From assembly GCA_963210315.1 (NCBI GenBank), contig OY723241.1, positions 2,046,001 to 2,110,000 on the forward strand: a DNA stretch of 64,000 bases, in the 5' to 3' direction. The stretch's first letter is position 1. The number at the start of each line of letters is the position of its first letter. Positions 22,878 to 33,495 of the stretch are shown piece after piece. A model generated the notes under the pieces. That model was given only the letters and a program-made list of their open reading frames with translations. It searched no databases and was not told the DNA's origin. The position numbers and the translations under genes are program-made. This stretch comes from Rhynchopus euleeides. Its lineage: Eukaryota > Euglenozoa > Diplonemea > Diplonemida > Diplonemidae.

Positions 22878-25217
22878 ATGTCTGACGTGAAGGAGCAGGT
22901 CGCGACGCAGGCGGCGCTTGTCAAGAAGCTGCAGGCGGAGAAGGGTCGCGATGACCCCGAGACCAAGGCTGCGGTGCAGAAGATGAAGGATCTGCGTGAG
23001 CAGATGGGCGGCGACAAGAAGGAGGCGAAGAAGCCTGCGCTCAGCGGTGAGGCCGCGTTCCGTGCGGAGCGTATGGCGCTGATCGACAAGCTCGGGGAGA
23101 AGAAAGACGCGTACCCCAACAAGTTCCACTGCTCGATCACGGTGAAGGAGCTCATCAAGGAGTACAACCCGAAGATCGAGGAGTCGCAGCGTCTTGACGA
23201 CGTGCAGTTGTCCATCGCTGGGCGTGTCAACTCTGTGCGGACGGGGAAGACTTCCTTCTTCGACGTGATTGGTGACGGTGAGAAGATCCAGGTCGTGATG
23301 CACCCCGACGTGTTCGAGGGTGACAGCGAGAAGTTCAAGGAGGTGTCGAAGATGTTCCGTCGCGGTGACGTCGCGGGGATTGTGGGTGTGCCCGGGAAGT
23401 CGAAGACCGGTGAGCTGTCCGTCTTCGCCAAGTCGATGACGATGCTGACGCCGTGCCTCAAGATGCTCCCGAAGGACCACTTCGGGTTCAAGGACCAGGA
23501 GCAGCGGTACCGCCAGCGTTACCTCGACCTGATTGTCAACAAGGACAACCGTAAGACCTTCGAGGTGCGTGCCGAGATCATCCGCTACATCCGCCGCTAC
23601 CTCGACGACCGTGGGTTCCTGGAGGTGGAGACCCCCATGATGAGCATGCAGGCAGGCGGTGCCACGGCGCGCCCCTTCGTGACGCACCACAACGACCTGA
23701 ACCTGGACATGTTCATGCGTGTCGCCCCGGAGCTGTACCTGAAGCAGTGCGTTGTCGGGGGTCTGGAGCGTGTGTACGAGATCGGCCGCAACTTCCGTAA
23801 CGAGGGCATTGACCTGACCCACAACCCCGAGTTCACGTCGTGCGAGTTCTACTGGGCCTACGCGGACTACTACGACCTGATGAAGGAGACGGAGGAGATG
23901 GTGTCTGGGCTGGTGCACAAGCTGCACGGCTCGTACGAGGTCAAGTTCGAGGTGGAGAACGAGAAGACTGGTAAGAAGGAGGAGCAGGTCATCAACTTCA
24001 AGCCGCCCTTCAAGCGCATCAGCATGATTGAGGAGCTGGAGAAGCTGACGGAGACGAAGTTCCCGGCGGTGCTGGAGAGCGCGGAGGCGACGACCTTCTT
24101 GAAGAACCTCCTGATTAAGTACAAGCTGGACCTGACCCCGCCCCACACCAACGCGCGTATGCTGGACAAGCTTGTGGACCACTTCCTGGAGTCGCAGTGC
24201 GTCAACCCCACGTTCATCTGCGACCACCCCAAGGTCATGTCGCCCCTTGCCAAGTGGCACCGCAACAACCAGGACCTGACGGAGCGCTTCGAGCTCTTCA
24301 TCATGCGCAAGGAAGTGTGCAACGCCTACACGGAGCTGAACTCGCCCATGACGCAGCGTGAGCGCTTCGAGGGCCAGGTGAAGGACAAGGACGCCGGTGA
24401 CCTGGAGGCACAGCCGGTCGACGAGGGCTTCATCACCGCGCTGGAGTACGGGCTGCCCCCCACCGCTGGCTGGTATGTCCTGACTCGGGCTCTTCACTGC
24501 ACCTGCGGCGCTGAGAATCACCACCAGCACCAGCACCCTTTTGGAGCACACGGGTGGCCAGCACCCGCAGTGTTTCAGTGTATAGCAGCAAACGCACCAC
24601 CCTTGCAACTGCCTTCGATGCGATCACCACTGCACATTCACATTGTACACACACACCACAGGGGTCTGGGTATCGACCGTCTGACGATGATGCTGACGTC
24701 GCAGATGAACATCAAGGAGGTGCTGCTGTTCCCCGCGATGAAGCCCCACGGTATGCCGCACGGCTCTCCCAGCCCCAGCCCTCCCTCTGCTGTGGTAGAG
24801 GCCGCACAAGACCCGCGACTCAAGGATTCACGTGAGAAACGCAAACGCAGTGAGCCCCAGCAACGTGCGGATATGCGATCACGCTGCTGACGCACCGCCA
24901 TCCACCCGCTTGCCCTGCTTGCGAGTGGTTCTGCCTGCAGGCCCACTGCTGCTGTCCCAACCCGTGGTGTTACGTTGAGGACTTTCCTGCCACTAACATC
25001 GTTTTCTTGCCAACCCACCCGCCATGCCTGGCCAACTGTGCGGGTTGGGTGTGTTCTGTATACCTGTAACAACCTCCTGCATCCCCCTGGGCCACGATGA
25101 TTCTGCCTGTGAAATCCCTCAACACATACAGAGACTGCGCAGGCTGGTGCGCCTTTCGGTGGCGCCGCGCTCAACGGCCAGGGTGTCCCTGCCCTGAAGG
25201 ACACGCTGAAGAAGTAA
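22878..25217 (+). CDS. KARS: Lysyl-tRNA synthetase, class II (cytosolic type)
   Basis: Three exons (22878-24472, 24662-24750, 25132-25217) give about 589 residues, the usual length for eukaryotic class II LysRS. Introns begin GTATGT and GTATGC. The enzyme charges tRNA-Lys with lysine using ATP. A lysine-rich helical N-terminal extension (about 1-60) is followed by the OB-fold anticodon-binding domain (about 105-205) and the catalytic core. Motif 1 lies near residue 229 ([17 protein letters not shown]), motif 2 near 303 ([16 protein letters not shown]), and motif 3 spans the first splice junction as [11 protein letters not shown], which fixes the intron exactly. For the last intron I chose the CAG acceptor at 25131 because it keeps the frame into a KDTLKK end before TAA. 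An in-frame upstream ATG at 22662 would add 72 residues. Confidence 0.95.
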
Positions 25218-26499
25218 GAAAGCTGCTGCAAGCAGATTGCCGAATCCAGGCACAGGCGCCGCTATTTTTCTTCGACGTGTTGCACCCCCTCGCACCCCAA
25301 AGCAGAGCACCCTCAGTGCAGGGTTGCGGACCATCCAGAAGAACTCGGCGAAATATTAAAATGTGCTGGGCAAACTGCACCGTGCCTCCGTCTCCGGAGA
25401 GATACACGAAAAAAGAGATGTTTCTCCCCCTTAGTATCGGGCATGGGTCCCAACACAAACAACACAAAAAAAGACCATGCAAGCGACAATGTCACACGAT
25501 TTTATCGCAACGCAATGCAAGCCTCTCTGTCGCGATGCCTTTTGCCTGTTGATTATCAGAATTCGTTTCATATTTTTTCTTTTGCCGTCTTATCATCAGC
25601 GTGCCAAGCCTTGAGCTGCGATATCAGCGTGGGCTGTGAAGTGAGGGAAAATGAGGGGCACCGGGCGTGTTGGGAGGGGTCGGAGGGACTTTCCCACCAC
25701 CACACGCCACCCCCCTTTTGGCTCTCTGCTAGGTTATTTCTTTTGGTGCCAGTTTCCCAACCCCCCCCCCCCCCCCTACCCCAACTCTTTTCGAAAACGT
25801 AGAGGCAAGAGAAAACCACCCAACAAAGCTCGCAGCAACACGCCTGCTGGTAGTTCGATGTTGTTCGCTCCAAGCCCGGCGGCAAGTCCGTCGGCGTGGA
25901 GCCGTGGTTGGAAAAGGGGGGGGGGGGGCGAAAGCAAAACAGTGTGAGAGAAGCAAAAAAACGCAAAGGGATGCAGGAGAGCAGTGGAGAAGGCGGTTGT
26001 GCCTATCACTGGATCACCGGAGACGCTCTGCGCAACAAGGGCACCGTTGCTGACTGGGTGCCATCTTGCCTAAGCTGCTGCTGCTGCCTGTCAGCATGGC
26101 GGCTTTTGTAGTGCCTGGTTGAGTGCCATTTGGTTTTTTGCAGCAGGCTGTGTTCCGGGGAGACCGCCGTGGTTGCCGATCAGCCGGAATCTGTGGGAGA
26201 TGCAAAGAACCAGCCAGATGTTCTGCTTGTGCCGCGGCAGCCACAACCCCATCTCGCTTTGCAACCCCCCCCCCCCCCCCCCCTAGGCCCCCCAATGTCC
26301 TTGAGAAAATCTGTAATTTTTTTGAAATATTCAGGTCTGGAGGTCACCAGTGCAAAACCACCCCCAAACCCACCCCAGATATGAATTTCCGGAGGTTTTT
26401 ACCCACTTTTGGGCCCACCAACCCTCATTTTTGGCCATTTTTTTGGCTTTTTTCGCTTTTCTGGGGTGAATCCTGTGCAGAATCCTGTGCAGGGTGGTT
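25218..26499. other. Intergenic DNA, no gene seen
   Basis: It contains poly-C tracts (25760-25776, 26265-26283) and otherwise unremarkable sequence. No open frame has coding character on either strand. Confidence 0.45.
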
Positions 26500-27500
26500 G
26501 CAGGGTCATTTTTGGGTAAAAATGTGCATTTAACGCACCTCTGCTGGTCGTAGAGGCCCTGGATGGTATACAATGTGCCCCAGGGATGCCTCGGGTACGT
26601 TTTTCACCCGAAACCCACCCAAAATGGGGTATAGTTGCCCAATTTTTGACATTTTTTCATGAAATTGGACCTACAACATCGTTGCAGGGTCCTTTTCCTT
26701 GGGTAAAATTACGCATTTTCACGTGCTTCTACTGGTCGTAGAGGCCCTGGATGGTATACAATGTACCCCAGGGATGCCTAGGGTACGTTTTTCACCCGAA
26801 AAACACCCGAAATGGGGTCTAGTTGCCCAATTTTTGACATTTTTTCATGAAATTGGGATTTTTACCCCACATGGGCGAATCCCCCATTTTTCACAGTTTT
26901 TTCAAAATACCGGACCGAATTTGGGCAATTCGGTGTAGAAAACCTGTTCCGACAGGCCCATACACCCCATTTTAGGGCGTACACAGTGGTTTCTGGGTGG
27001 TTATAGGGTTGCAGGGTGCCTACAACATGGTTGCAGGGTGCTTGCAGGGTCCTACAACATCGTTGCAGGGTCCATTTTTTGGGTAAAATTACGCATTTTC
27101 ACGTGCTTCTACTGGTCCTAGAGGCACTGGATGGTATACAATATGCCCCAGGGATGCCTAGGGTACGTTTTTCACCCGAAAAACACCCAAAATGGGGCAT
27201 AGTTGCCCCAATTTTGTCATTTTTTCAGAAAAATTGGGACTGTTACCCCCACACGGACGAATCCCCCAGTCTCACAGTTTTTTCGAAATATCGGACCGAA
27301 AATGGGCAATTCGGTGTAGAAAACCTGTTCCGACAGGCCCATACACCCCATTTTAGGGCGTACACAGTGGTTTCTGGGTGGTTATAGGGTTGCAGGGTGC
27401 CTACAACATGGTTGCAGGGTGCTTGCAGGGTGGTTGCAGGGTGGTTGCAGGGTCCTTTTTTTGGGTAAAAAAATGCGTTTTAGGAGGATGTATAACGAAC
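26500..27500. repeat. Tandem array of a ~380-bp repeat
   Basis: Two consecutive units start at 26723 and 27103 (GTGCTTCTACTGGTC...), giving a period of 380 bp. An internally deleted unit precedes them (about 26540-26722). Each unit contains the phrase GATGGTATACAATGTGCCCC, the stretch GGTACGTTTTTCACCCGAAA, and a terminal minisatellite of GGTTGCAGGGT-type words that is expanded at the right end. A single diverged unit lies at 29085-29340. No conserved ORF is present, so this is a satellite-like or transposon-derived repeat. Confidence 0.8.
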
Positions 27501-29084
27501 TGTAAATTCTGTAAAATTTTGTAAAAAATGGGGGGATTTTTTGGAAAAATGGCCAAAAAAAGAGTGTGGGGAGTTGGGTCCAGTTTAGCAAAGTCCGTGT
27601 ATTTGGACGCGGCCCCTCAGATAAGGAAGCCGCGTCTCAGGTGCGATATGGGGTGTTGGAGAATTTCAGGGTTCGGCCCGAAATTCCCGTTCGAACCGCT
27701 ATCCCAGGTCCGACTCAAAACTGTGCTGGGCTCTCGGAGACGGGAGCCCGAAAGCGGGAAGACCAAGCCAATTGTTTTTCCGTGCGAGGATCACTCCTCG
27801 ACACTGTGTGGAAGCCCTGCAGGGCACATCCATGAGACGCATCACAACAGAAGGGACAGAAGAACATGAGGCCACGAGGAAGCTGGCCGTGTATCGCAAA
27901 GTTTTCGACAACGTAGCATGCCCGAGAGGAACGTTCTTCCCGTTCCCATTCAGGGTACGGTACACCTGAGGACAGCAAAAGACGGTCACCTTGCAGGCGG
28001 GGCAACGCCTGCATGAACGCAGATAAAATTGCAGCATACGTTCCCTGCATCAGGAGCCGGTTGTCAAGCCTCCCGTGTTGCAGTTGTAGGGCTCCGAATA
28101 ACACCCAGTTTCATCGGACCGTAACGAGGATCTTGGCATCGACGAGCCACAGACTGTGACACTTTACAGTCGGAATCGCGTCCGACACCTGGTAGGCATT
28201 GCCATGCCGATGGAAGGCCCCCCCAGCCCATGGGGGGCCCGGGGTCTCAGACGGTGGGAGGCACTCCAGAGTGGCGTGTGGCCTCCGACCGGCGCGGACT
28301 GCGCTACAACACCGCAACCGAGGGCACCTGCAACTACATTTGGATGCGGGACACGGCATCTTCTGAGATGCTCGGCGGGGAGAGGGGGTCTCTCTGTACC
28401 TCCTAGGGAAAGCGGACAGAACGAGGTAGGCACTCGGAGATGGAGCCGAGAGGGGCGGACGGGGGTTCTTTCAGGCAGCGCCGCAACAGCGAGAAGAACA
28501 CGTGCAACCCCAGAACATGAGGCGCCGTGACGGAGCAACAGGAGAAAACCATAAAAACAGGGCGTCCGGACGACAGACAGGCACGGGACTGGAAACGCAA
28601 ACAAACAGACAGCCGAAAAGAAGTCGAAGTGAAACGGTTGTACAAAGGGCTCGGCTTTACCGACGTCCTTCGTACAGAGTGAAACGACGACGCCGCCGAA
28701 GGCGGCCAATCCGCCGCCCGAAGGGCGGCGGAAAATTTTTTGGGGTGTTTTTGGGTGAAAATCCGGGCAACCCGGGCCCTTTGGGACCACATAGGCCAGG
28801 AAAGGCCAAAATTTTCGACTTTTTTCGGAAATTTTCCGATTTTTCACAGTGTGGCAGTCCGCAGACACAGATTTTCGGGTCAGAAAAAAAAATTTTTTTT
28901 CGACCCAAAAATTTCGGATTTTTTTCCGGAGGGTGTATGGTGACCATCCCGGAAATCCGAAAAAAACCTGATTTTTCCTGATTTTCGGATTTTTCTCGAA
29001 ATTCGCCCTTGTGTCAACCAGTGGCAAATTTTTCGGAAAATCGGGAAAAAACAGGAAAATCCGGAAAATCATACACCCTCCTTA
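27501..29084. other. AT-richer intergenic DNA with two tandem GAA-loop hairpins
   Basis: The stretch 27555-27595 is shared in inverse orientation with 11145-11190. The region 27700-28100 read on the minus strand contains a CRRCPACK-like string and could be a decayed zinc-finger gene, but it is split over frames and I do not call it. Hairpins at 28692-28706 (GCCGCC-GAA-GGCGGC) and 28711-28731 (CCGCCGCCC-GAA-GGGCGGCGG) are adjacent. From about 28735 the sequence turns into TTTTCGG-type low complexity. Confidence 0.4.
28692..28731. other. Two adjacent GC hairpins with GAA loops
   Basis: A 6-bp stem and a perfect 9-bp stem follow one another, each closing a GAA loop. The boundary coincides with a sharp change from GC-rich to AT-rich sequence, as at a repeat terminus. 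Confidence 0.5.
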
Positions 29085-29340
29085 AGGTGCTTCTACTGGT
29101 CCTAGAGGCCCTGGATGGTATACAATGTGCCCCAGGGATGTCTAGGGTACGTTTTTCACCCGAAAACCACCTAAAATGGGGTCTAGTTGCCCCAATTTTG
29201 TCATTTTTTCATGAAAATTGGGATTTTGCCCAAAATGGGCAAAACCCCCATTTTTCATCGATTTTTCAAAAATTCGGGCCGAAAATGGGCGACTAAGTGT
29301 GAAAAACCGGTTTCATTGGATCCCCAGACATATTTTTGAG
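29085..29340 (+). repeat. Solo copy of the 380-bp tandem repeat unit
   Basis: It shares GTGCTTCTACTGGTCCTAG and the following text, in the same order and orientation, with the units at 26723 and 27103. It lacks the right-hand part containing GGTTGCAGGGT words. Confidence 0.75.
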
Positions 29341-29546
29341 GCGGGTACACCCGTTTTAGGTGCGAATAACCCTTGTTTGGGGTCGGAAAAATTTTTATTA
29401 CAAATTTTCAAGTACATTGGGGGGCCTACCCCCCCCCCCCCCAACCAATCTCCCATTATGTGCGGGTGCCTCTTTCTGGGGCACCGCCACAGCCACCCCC
29501 CCCTGCCCGCTGCCCCACCCATATGCACCTGCCCCGCCACAGGCTG

Positions 29547-31517
29547 ATGGCGTACCGCACCCCGCCACCTGCGCTGCACAGGCGTCTGTCCCCCCCGGAC
29601 CCGCATACATGGGTTGCGAGGAAGGGGGACGTTGCAATTGAGTCGTCGCTGGGATCTGAGGACATCAGACGGTCGCTCCCACCGAGCCCACACAGCCCGG
29701 GGCGTGGGGTGCGCGCTGCGGGTGGTGGTGCAGTGCTGCAGGCGTGCCGCAAGTCTGTCAGCCCGCCGCGTCTGCTGGAGGAGCGGCTCCCCTCGCCTGT
29801 GCGGTCGCCCACAGCGCAGCCACCGGCGTCACACGTCTCGCTGGCGCAGGCGGTGTCCCGGGTGACGAACCTAGCTCCGCAGGGCATGCAGGTGCCCCCC
29901 ACGACCCCTGTGCACCTGGACTACCCGTCGCTTCCTGGGGCGACGACATCGCCGCCTCCGTCTGTCGTGCAGCCTGCCGCGTCTGCACCGGCCTCGCTTA
30001 CTTCCCCGATGATGCATGAGTCTGTGCCGCAGATGCATGCCAACGTCGCTCCAGCTCCTGTGCCCATGCCTGTGTCGGTGCCAATGGTGCATCCTGTGCA
30101 GGTGGTGTCGCCGCATGTGGTGCATCATCCGATGTCGACGCCGCCACCGCCGCCGCCGCCTCCAGCAGATCCGACTGCGTCGGAAGAGTTCCTGCATCTG
30201 CTGCGGGCGCTGTCGGTGGCGAAGGACGATGCGGTGGCGGCACAGAAGGAGAACGACAGGTTGAGGCATACGTTCATCGCGACGCTGGCGGAGCGCGATA
30301 TCCAGTGGGAGGCGAAGGTGCAGCGCGAGCGGCACCAGATTGCCAACGTCATCGATACGATTGAAATGGCGGCGCGACGAGAGAGGCAGTCGGTGCAGGC
30401 GCAGCTCGACCAGCAGCGCAGCGTGTCGCGCAGCAACGAGGCTCACCAGCAGCGGCATGTGGAGGAGCGGCTGCAGACCATCGCCTCGAAGTGCAGCTCG
30501 CATGTCGCAGAGATGCAGCAGCGCCTGATGCAGCTGGCGGTGGAGGCGAGGCAGGCGGTGGAGGACCGCGACAAGCTGCTGAGCCTGAAGGACCAGGAGG
30601 TGCAGCAGCTGACGCAGCAGTCGCGCGCGCAGCACCAGCAGCACCTGGGGCAGGTGATCGAGCAGTTCCAGAAGCTGCAGCAGCAGATGCAGCAGGCGCA
30701 GCAGCAGCAGCACCAGAGCGAGGCGCAGGCGCAGATGCAGGTGCTGCACGACACCCTGCAGGAGCTGACCAGCGTGCAGTTCCTTTCCGGGCAGCCGCAT
30801 GCGTCTGTGCCTGCTTCGCAGCACTCTGTCCACACGCCGCAGCACTCCGTGCATACCCCACAGGACCCCGTGTCCCAGGCCCCGTCGCACCCTGTGCCTG
30901 TGGGCAGCGTGGCGCACACGCCGCAGGACATTGTTGTGAACGTGCCCTCCGCACTGCCTGTGCACCCCCCGTCGGAGTTCTCCCAGGTGAGCGACGGTAG
31001 CACCTCCCTGCCCAGCATAAACCCCAACTGTTTCGCGTCCCACCCGCAGGGATGGTCGGTGACGGGGCAGGGGTCTATGCCGCCTGCAGCGCAGCAGCAG
31101 CAGCAGCAGCAGCAGCAGTTGCAGGCAATGCAGTTGCAGCAGCACCAGATGCAGCAGCGGCAGATGCAGCAGCAGCAGATACAGCAGATGCAGCAACAAT
31201 ACAGCCAGAACCCCCGCCCCCAGTCTGTGCGGCTGGACCAGGTGCCGATGGATGCGAAGGCGCTGCAGCAGCTGCTCAGCGAAGAGTCGCCCCCAGCCAC
31301 GCCCCAGGCCCTCCCGGGCCGGAGTGCCTCGCTTGCCTCCCACGCAAGCCTGCAGCGGAGCGCCTCGCAGATGGTGACGGACGAAGGGTACTCCCAGCTG
31401 CAGAAACACCTCTCCCGGCAGCGCCCCCCGTCGGTGCACTTCGGGGTCAACCGGAAGAGTTCGCTGAGGGCACGCCGCGACAGCAGGAATCCGTCCTTCG
31501 ATCTGACGGACCTCTGA
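29547..31517 (+). CDS. Proline/glutamine-rich coiled-coil protein of unknown function
   Basis: The frame encodes about 656 residues from the ATG at 29547 to the TGA at 31515-31517. An ATG at 29523 is an alternative, and a CCACAG just before 29542 could be a 5' acceptor. No enzymatic domain is recognised. The N-terminal third is Pro/Ser-rich with a run of eight prolines. The middle (about residues 205-400) has charged heptads typical of a long coiled coil. A Gln-rich region follows with a run of nine Gln encoded by CAG repeats and many MQQ/LQQ words. The tail is basic and Ser-rich. The segment about 30988-31050 (GTGAGC...CAG, 63 nt, in frame) could be an optional intron, though its donor differs from the GTATG type used elsewhere. 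A scaffold or cytoskeletal role is only a guess. Confidence 0.7.
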   Translation: MAYRTPPPALHRRLSPPDPHTWVARKGDVAIESSLGSEDIRRSLPPSPHSPGRGVRAAGGGAVLQACRKSVSPPRLLEERLPSPVRSPTAQPPASHVSLAQAVSRVTNLAPQGMQVPPTTPVHLDYPSLPGATTSPPPSVVQPAASAPASLTSPMMHESVPQMHANVAPAPVPMPVSVPMVHPVQVVSPHVVHHPMSTPPPPPPPPADPTASEEFLHLLRALSVAKDDAVAAQKENDRLRHTFIATLAERDIQWEAKVQRERHQIANVIDTIEMAARRERQSVQAQLDQQRSVSRSNEAHQQRHVEERLQTIASKCSSHVAEMQQRLMQLAVEARQAVEDRDKLLSLKDQEVQQLTQQSRAQHQQHLGQVIEQFQKLQQQMQQAQQQQHQSEAQAQMQVLHDTLQELTSVQFLSGQPHASVPASQHSVHTPQHSVHTPQDPVSQAPSHPVPVGSVAHTPQDIVVNVPSALPVHPPSEFSQVSDGSTSLPSINPNCFASHPQGWSVTGQGSMPPAAQQQQQQQQQLQAMQLQQHQMQQRQMQQQQIQQMQQQYSQNPRPQSVRLDQVPMDAKALQQLLSEESPPATPQALPGRSASLASHASLQRSASQMVTDEGYSQLQKHLSRQRPPSVHFGVNRKSSLRARRDSRNPSFDLTDL

Positions 31518-32384
31518 CGCCGACTGCTTTGAGATCTGGTGCCAGGTGCCCGGTTTCGGTGCGGTTTGGTGGCGTTGGTGTTGGTCGTCATATGTCCTGC
31601 CATTCTGCTGCCAAAGGGGGAATACACATGCAGAGAGGGTGGGCGTAGGAAGGGGATCTGGTGATCAGGCAGAGACAGCCCTGAAAACAGCCACCCCCCT
31701 TCAAGGGGGGTTGTCCCCTGATGCCCATTCATGAAGGGCATTCATACCGCCTTCGTGTTGCCTGCACATGGATGTGGGTTACCAAGAAGGGAGTGCGGTG
31801 GGTTTGCCGGGGGGGGCCGCACAAACAAAACAAAAGAAATCCGGCAATCCTTTTTTTGCCATTTTGGCTTGATGGCGTGGGAAGGCCTTCGCTCTGGTGT
31901 GTGGTGAGGCGAGGCATCGCTCCACGCAGCTTAAGACGCAGCGAAAGCCGCCCGTTGTATGCTTTTTTTTTGTTATTGCCTTTTCGATCGTTCGGCGCAG
32001 CCCAATATGGGCATGCTTTCTGTGATTTATCCGCTGTAATCTTGCAAGACCTCCATTCACATCTCCGTGATAACAAGAGTGGGGGTGGGGCTTGGTATTC
32101 CAACAAACCAAGTTAGCTGCAGTTTGTTGCTCCCGCTTCACTCCCACTTCACGATCCAGCGGGGCACAGTTAGTATTCGCCCACACCACCCCCCTGGGGC
32201 TTTCTCTCGAACCAGCGTAGATATTTTTTGTTTGATGGGAAAGAAGCCCGGAACTCAGTTTGTACCCTGTTTTAAGCACACTCGTGTGAGCGGAAAGCGC
32301 CCCACCACAGCTGCAACCAAACGTGCTCTATACACTAACCCCACCCTTCATCAGGCTCAGGGTGTGATCAGTTCAGGGTTTTGT
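31518..32384. other. Intergenic DNA with fragments of dispersed repeats
   Basis: A piece near 31815-31860 (CACAAACAAAACAAAAGAAA followed by TCCGGCAATCC) matches 5490-5523. The piece at about 32305-32360 matches 6250-6300. No gene is evident. Confidence 0.4.
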
Positions 32385-32464
32385 GTGTAGAAGCGTCAAC
32401 GCATCAAACTATCAAGCAGGCGAGAGAATCAAGAGGGGAGCAAGAGTGACAGAAGCGGACAGAG

Positions 32465-32727
32465 TACGCCGAGCTGCGTGTATAGGAGAGGAACAGAACG
32501 GGCTGAGGGAGTACGCCGAGCTGCGTGTATAGGAGAGGAACAGAACGGGCTGAGGGAGTACGCCGAGCTGCGTGTATAGGAGAGGAACAGAAACTACGCC
32601 GAGCTGCGTGTATAGGAGAGAAACAGAAACTACGCCGAGCTGCGTGAATAGGAGAGGAACAGAAACTACGCCGAGCTGCGTGAATAGGAGAGGAACAGTA
32701 ACTACGCCGAGCTGCGTAACAGAGAAG
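32465..32727 (+). repeat. Minisatellite, seven units, 47-bp then 36-bp periods
   Basis: The word TACGCCGAGCTGCGTG starts at 32465, 32512, 32559, 32595, 32631, 32667 and 32703. The first two intervals are 47 bp and the last four are 36 bp. The extra 11 bp of the long units is a GGGCTGAGGG-like insert. The 36-bp units are a multiple of three and keep the frame of the downstream ORF open (a 12-residue repeat ending TTPSCV), but no ATG precedes them, so this is more likely 5' UTR or promoter sequence. Confidence 0.85.
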
Positions 32728-33078
32728 ATGGCCACTCTGGATTGGGACACCCTGAAGGTTCCCGACCCCGCCCACCCCGACAACGAGCCAGCAGAGCGTC
32801 GCCCCGAGTGCATATTCGAAACGTGCAATACTACACACACAGCCAGGACCGCATTCAGCTGCCACGACTGCGGTGGGACCACGGTCAGGACGTGCTTGAG
32901 AGAGCACATCCCGGCGCACGTCGTCCCCGAATGGCTCGAGGGCGCAGGGGACAGGGGCTGGGTGTGCCCCGAGTGCGCATGGGTCCGGCAGGCAGTCGAC
33001 GAGGAGACCGCGGCGGACCTGGCAGCAGCGACGGGCGAGCTAGGCGAGGACGGGGAGTACAGCGAGGCGGACGTGTAG
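32728..33078 (+). CDS. Small acidic Cys/His zinc-binding protein, unknown function
   Basis: The frame has 116 residues from the ATG directly after the minisatellite to the TAG at 33076-33078. Paired Cys/His ligands are visible: C-x5-C near the N-terminus, SCHDCGG, C-x3-H-x3-H and a VCPEC near residue 90, a pattern compatible with a RING/PHD-like or zinc-ribbon fold. The C-terminus is Glu/Asp/Ala-rich. I do not recognise the family. The frame is bounded by direct repeats (see above) and GC3 is high, which supports translation, but no homologue can be named. It could be a domesticated or mobile-element gene. Confidence 0.55.
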   Translation: MATLDWDTLKVPDPAHPDNEPAERRPECIFETCNTTHTARTAFSCHDCGGTTVRTCLREHIPAHVVPEWLEGAGDRGWVCPECAWVRQAVDEETAADLAAATGELGEDGEYSEADV

Positions 33079-33495
33079 AAGCGTCAACGCAACAAACAAA
33101 AGGAAATTCATCAGAGCGGTTGTAGCTGTGAAGTGATAGGGCGCTTTGTACCGTATTTTCACCCCCACCCCCACCCCCATCCCAACACCACCTCCCGTCC
33201 CCACGCCCCTCCCCCCTTTGCCTTCACACGCAGGGGAGGTGCAAGGGGCGCGCGCTGGTCACACACCCCCCCACCCCACTCCCTTTAACGCTTCAAAAAG
33301 CTAAAGAACTCGGGGAAGCAACACGATGGTCCCTCCCGCGTACCCACACCCACCCCCACGCCCTGTCACCCTGGCTTTTCTACGTCGATTCGCCCTGTTG
33401 TCGTATCGATTCCCCCCTGTCTCTCTTGCATGCTCTCTGCTCTGTGTGGTCATCACTGAATTGCAAGGAAGGATAATGCTGTCCCACCGCCAGCC
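33079..33495. other. Short intergenic region upstream of BCNT/Swc5-like gene
   Basis: This is CCCCA-rich sequence (33160-33200, 33265-33285), presumably promoter and 5' UTR. Nothing else is seen. Confidence 0.4.

Larger units (their letters stand above)
32385..33098. repeat. Direct repeats flanking a small gene cassette
   Basis: GTGTAGAAGCGTCAACGCA followed by a CAAAC-like end occurs at 32385-32409 and again at 33073-33098 in the same orientation. A diverged copy stands alone at 41038-41060. The right copy contains the TAG stop codon of the enclosed reading frame. The arrangement resembles a cassette bounded by direct repeats, though it may be chance spread of a short dispersed repeat. Confidence 0.55.

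Noticed and set aside
22788..24608. 606-codon minus-strand frame opposite lysyl-tRNA synthetase
   Set aside because: All class II synthetase motifs are on the plus strand and fix the splice sites; the antisense frame is a by-product of high GC3.
27699..28104. Minus-strand frames with a CRRCPACK string, possibly a zinc-finger gene
   Set aside because: The coding-like pieces fall in different frames with no splice signals of the GTATG type between them, and no ligand pattern is complete. At most it is an unrecognisable relic.
28164..29072. 302-codon minus-strand frame
   Set aside because: It reads through TTTTCGG low-complexity repeats as Phe/Lys runs and through two GC hairpins; not a credible protein.
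32465..32727. CRISPR-like regular repeats
   Set aside because: Units are contiguous with no unique spacers, the period changes from 47 to 36 bp, and the context is a eukaryotic nuclear gene. It is a minisatellite.
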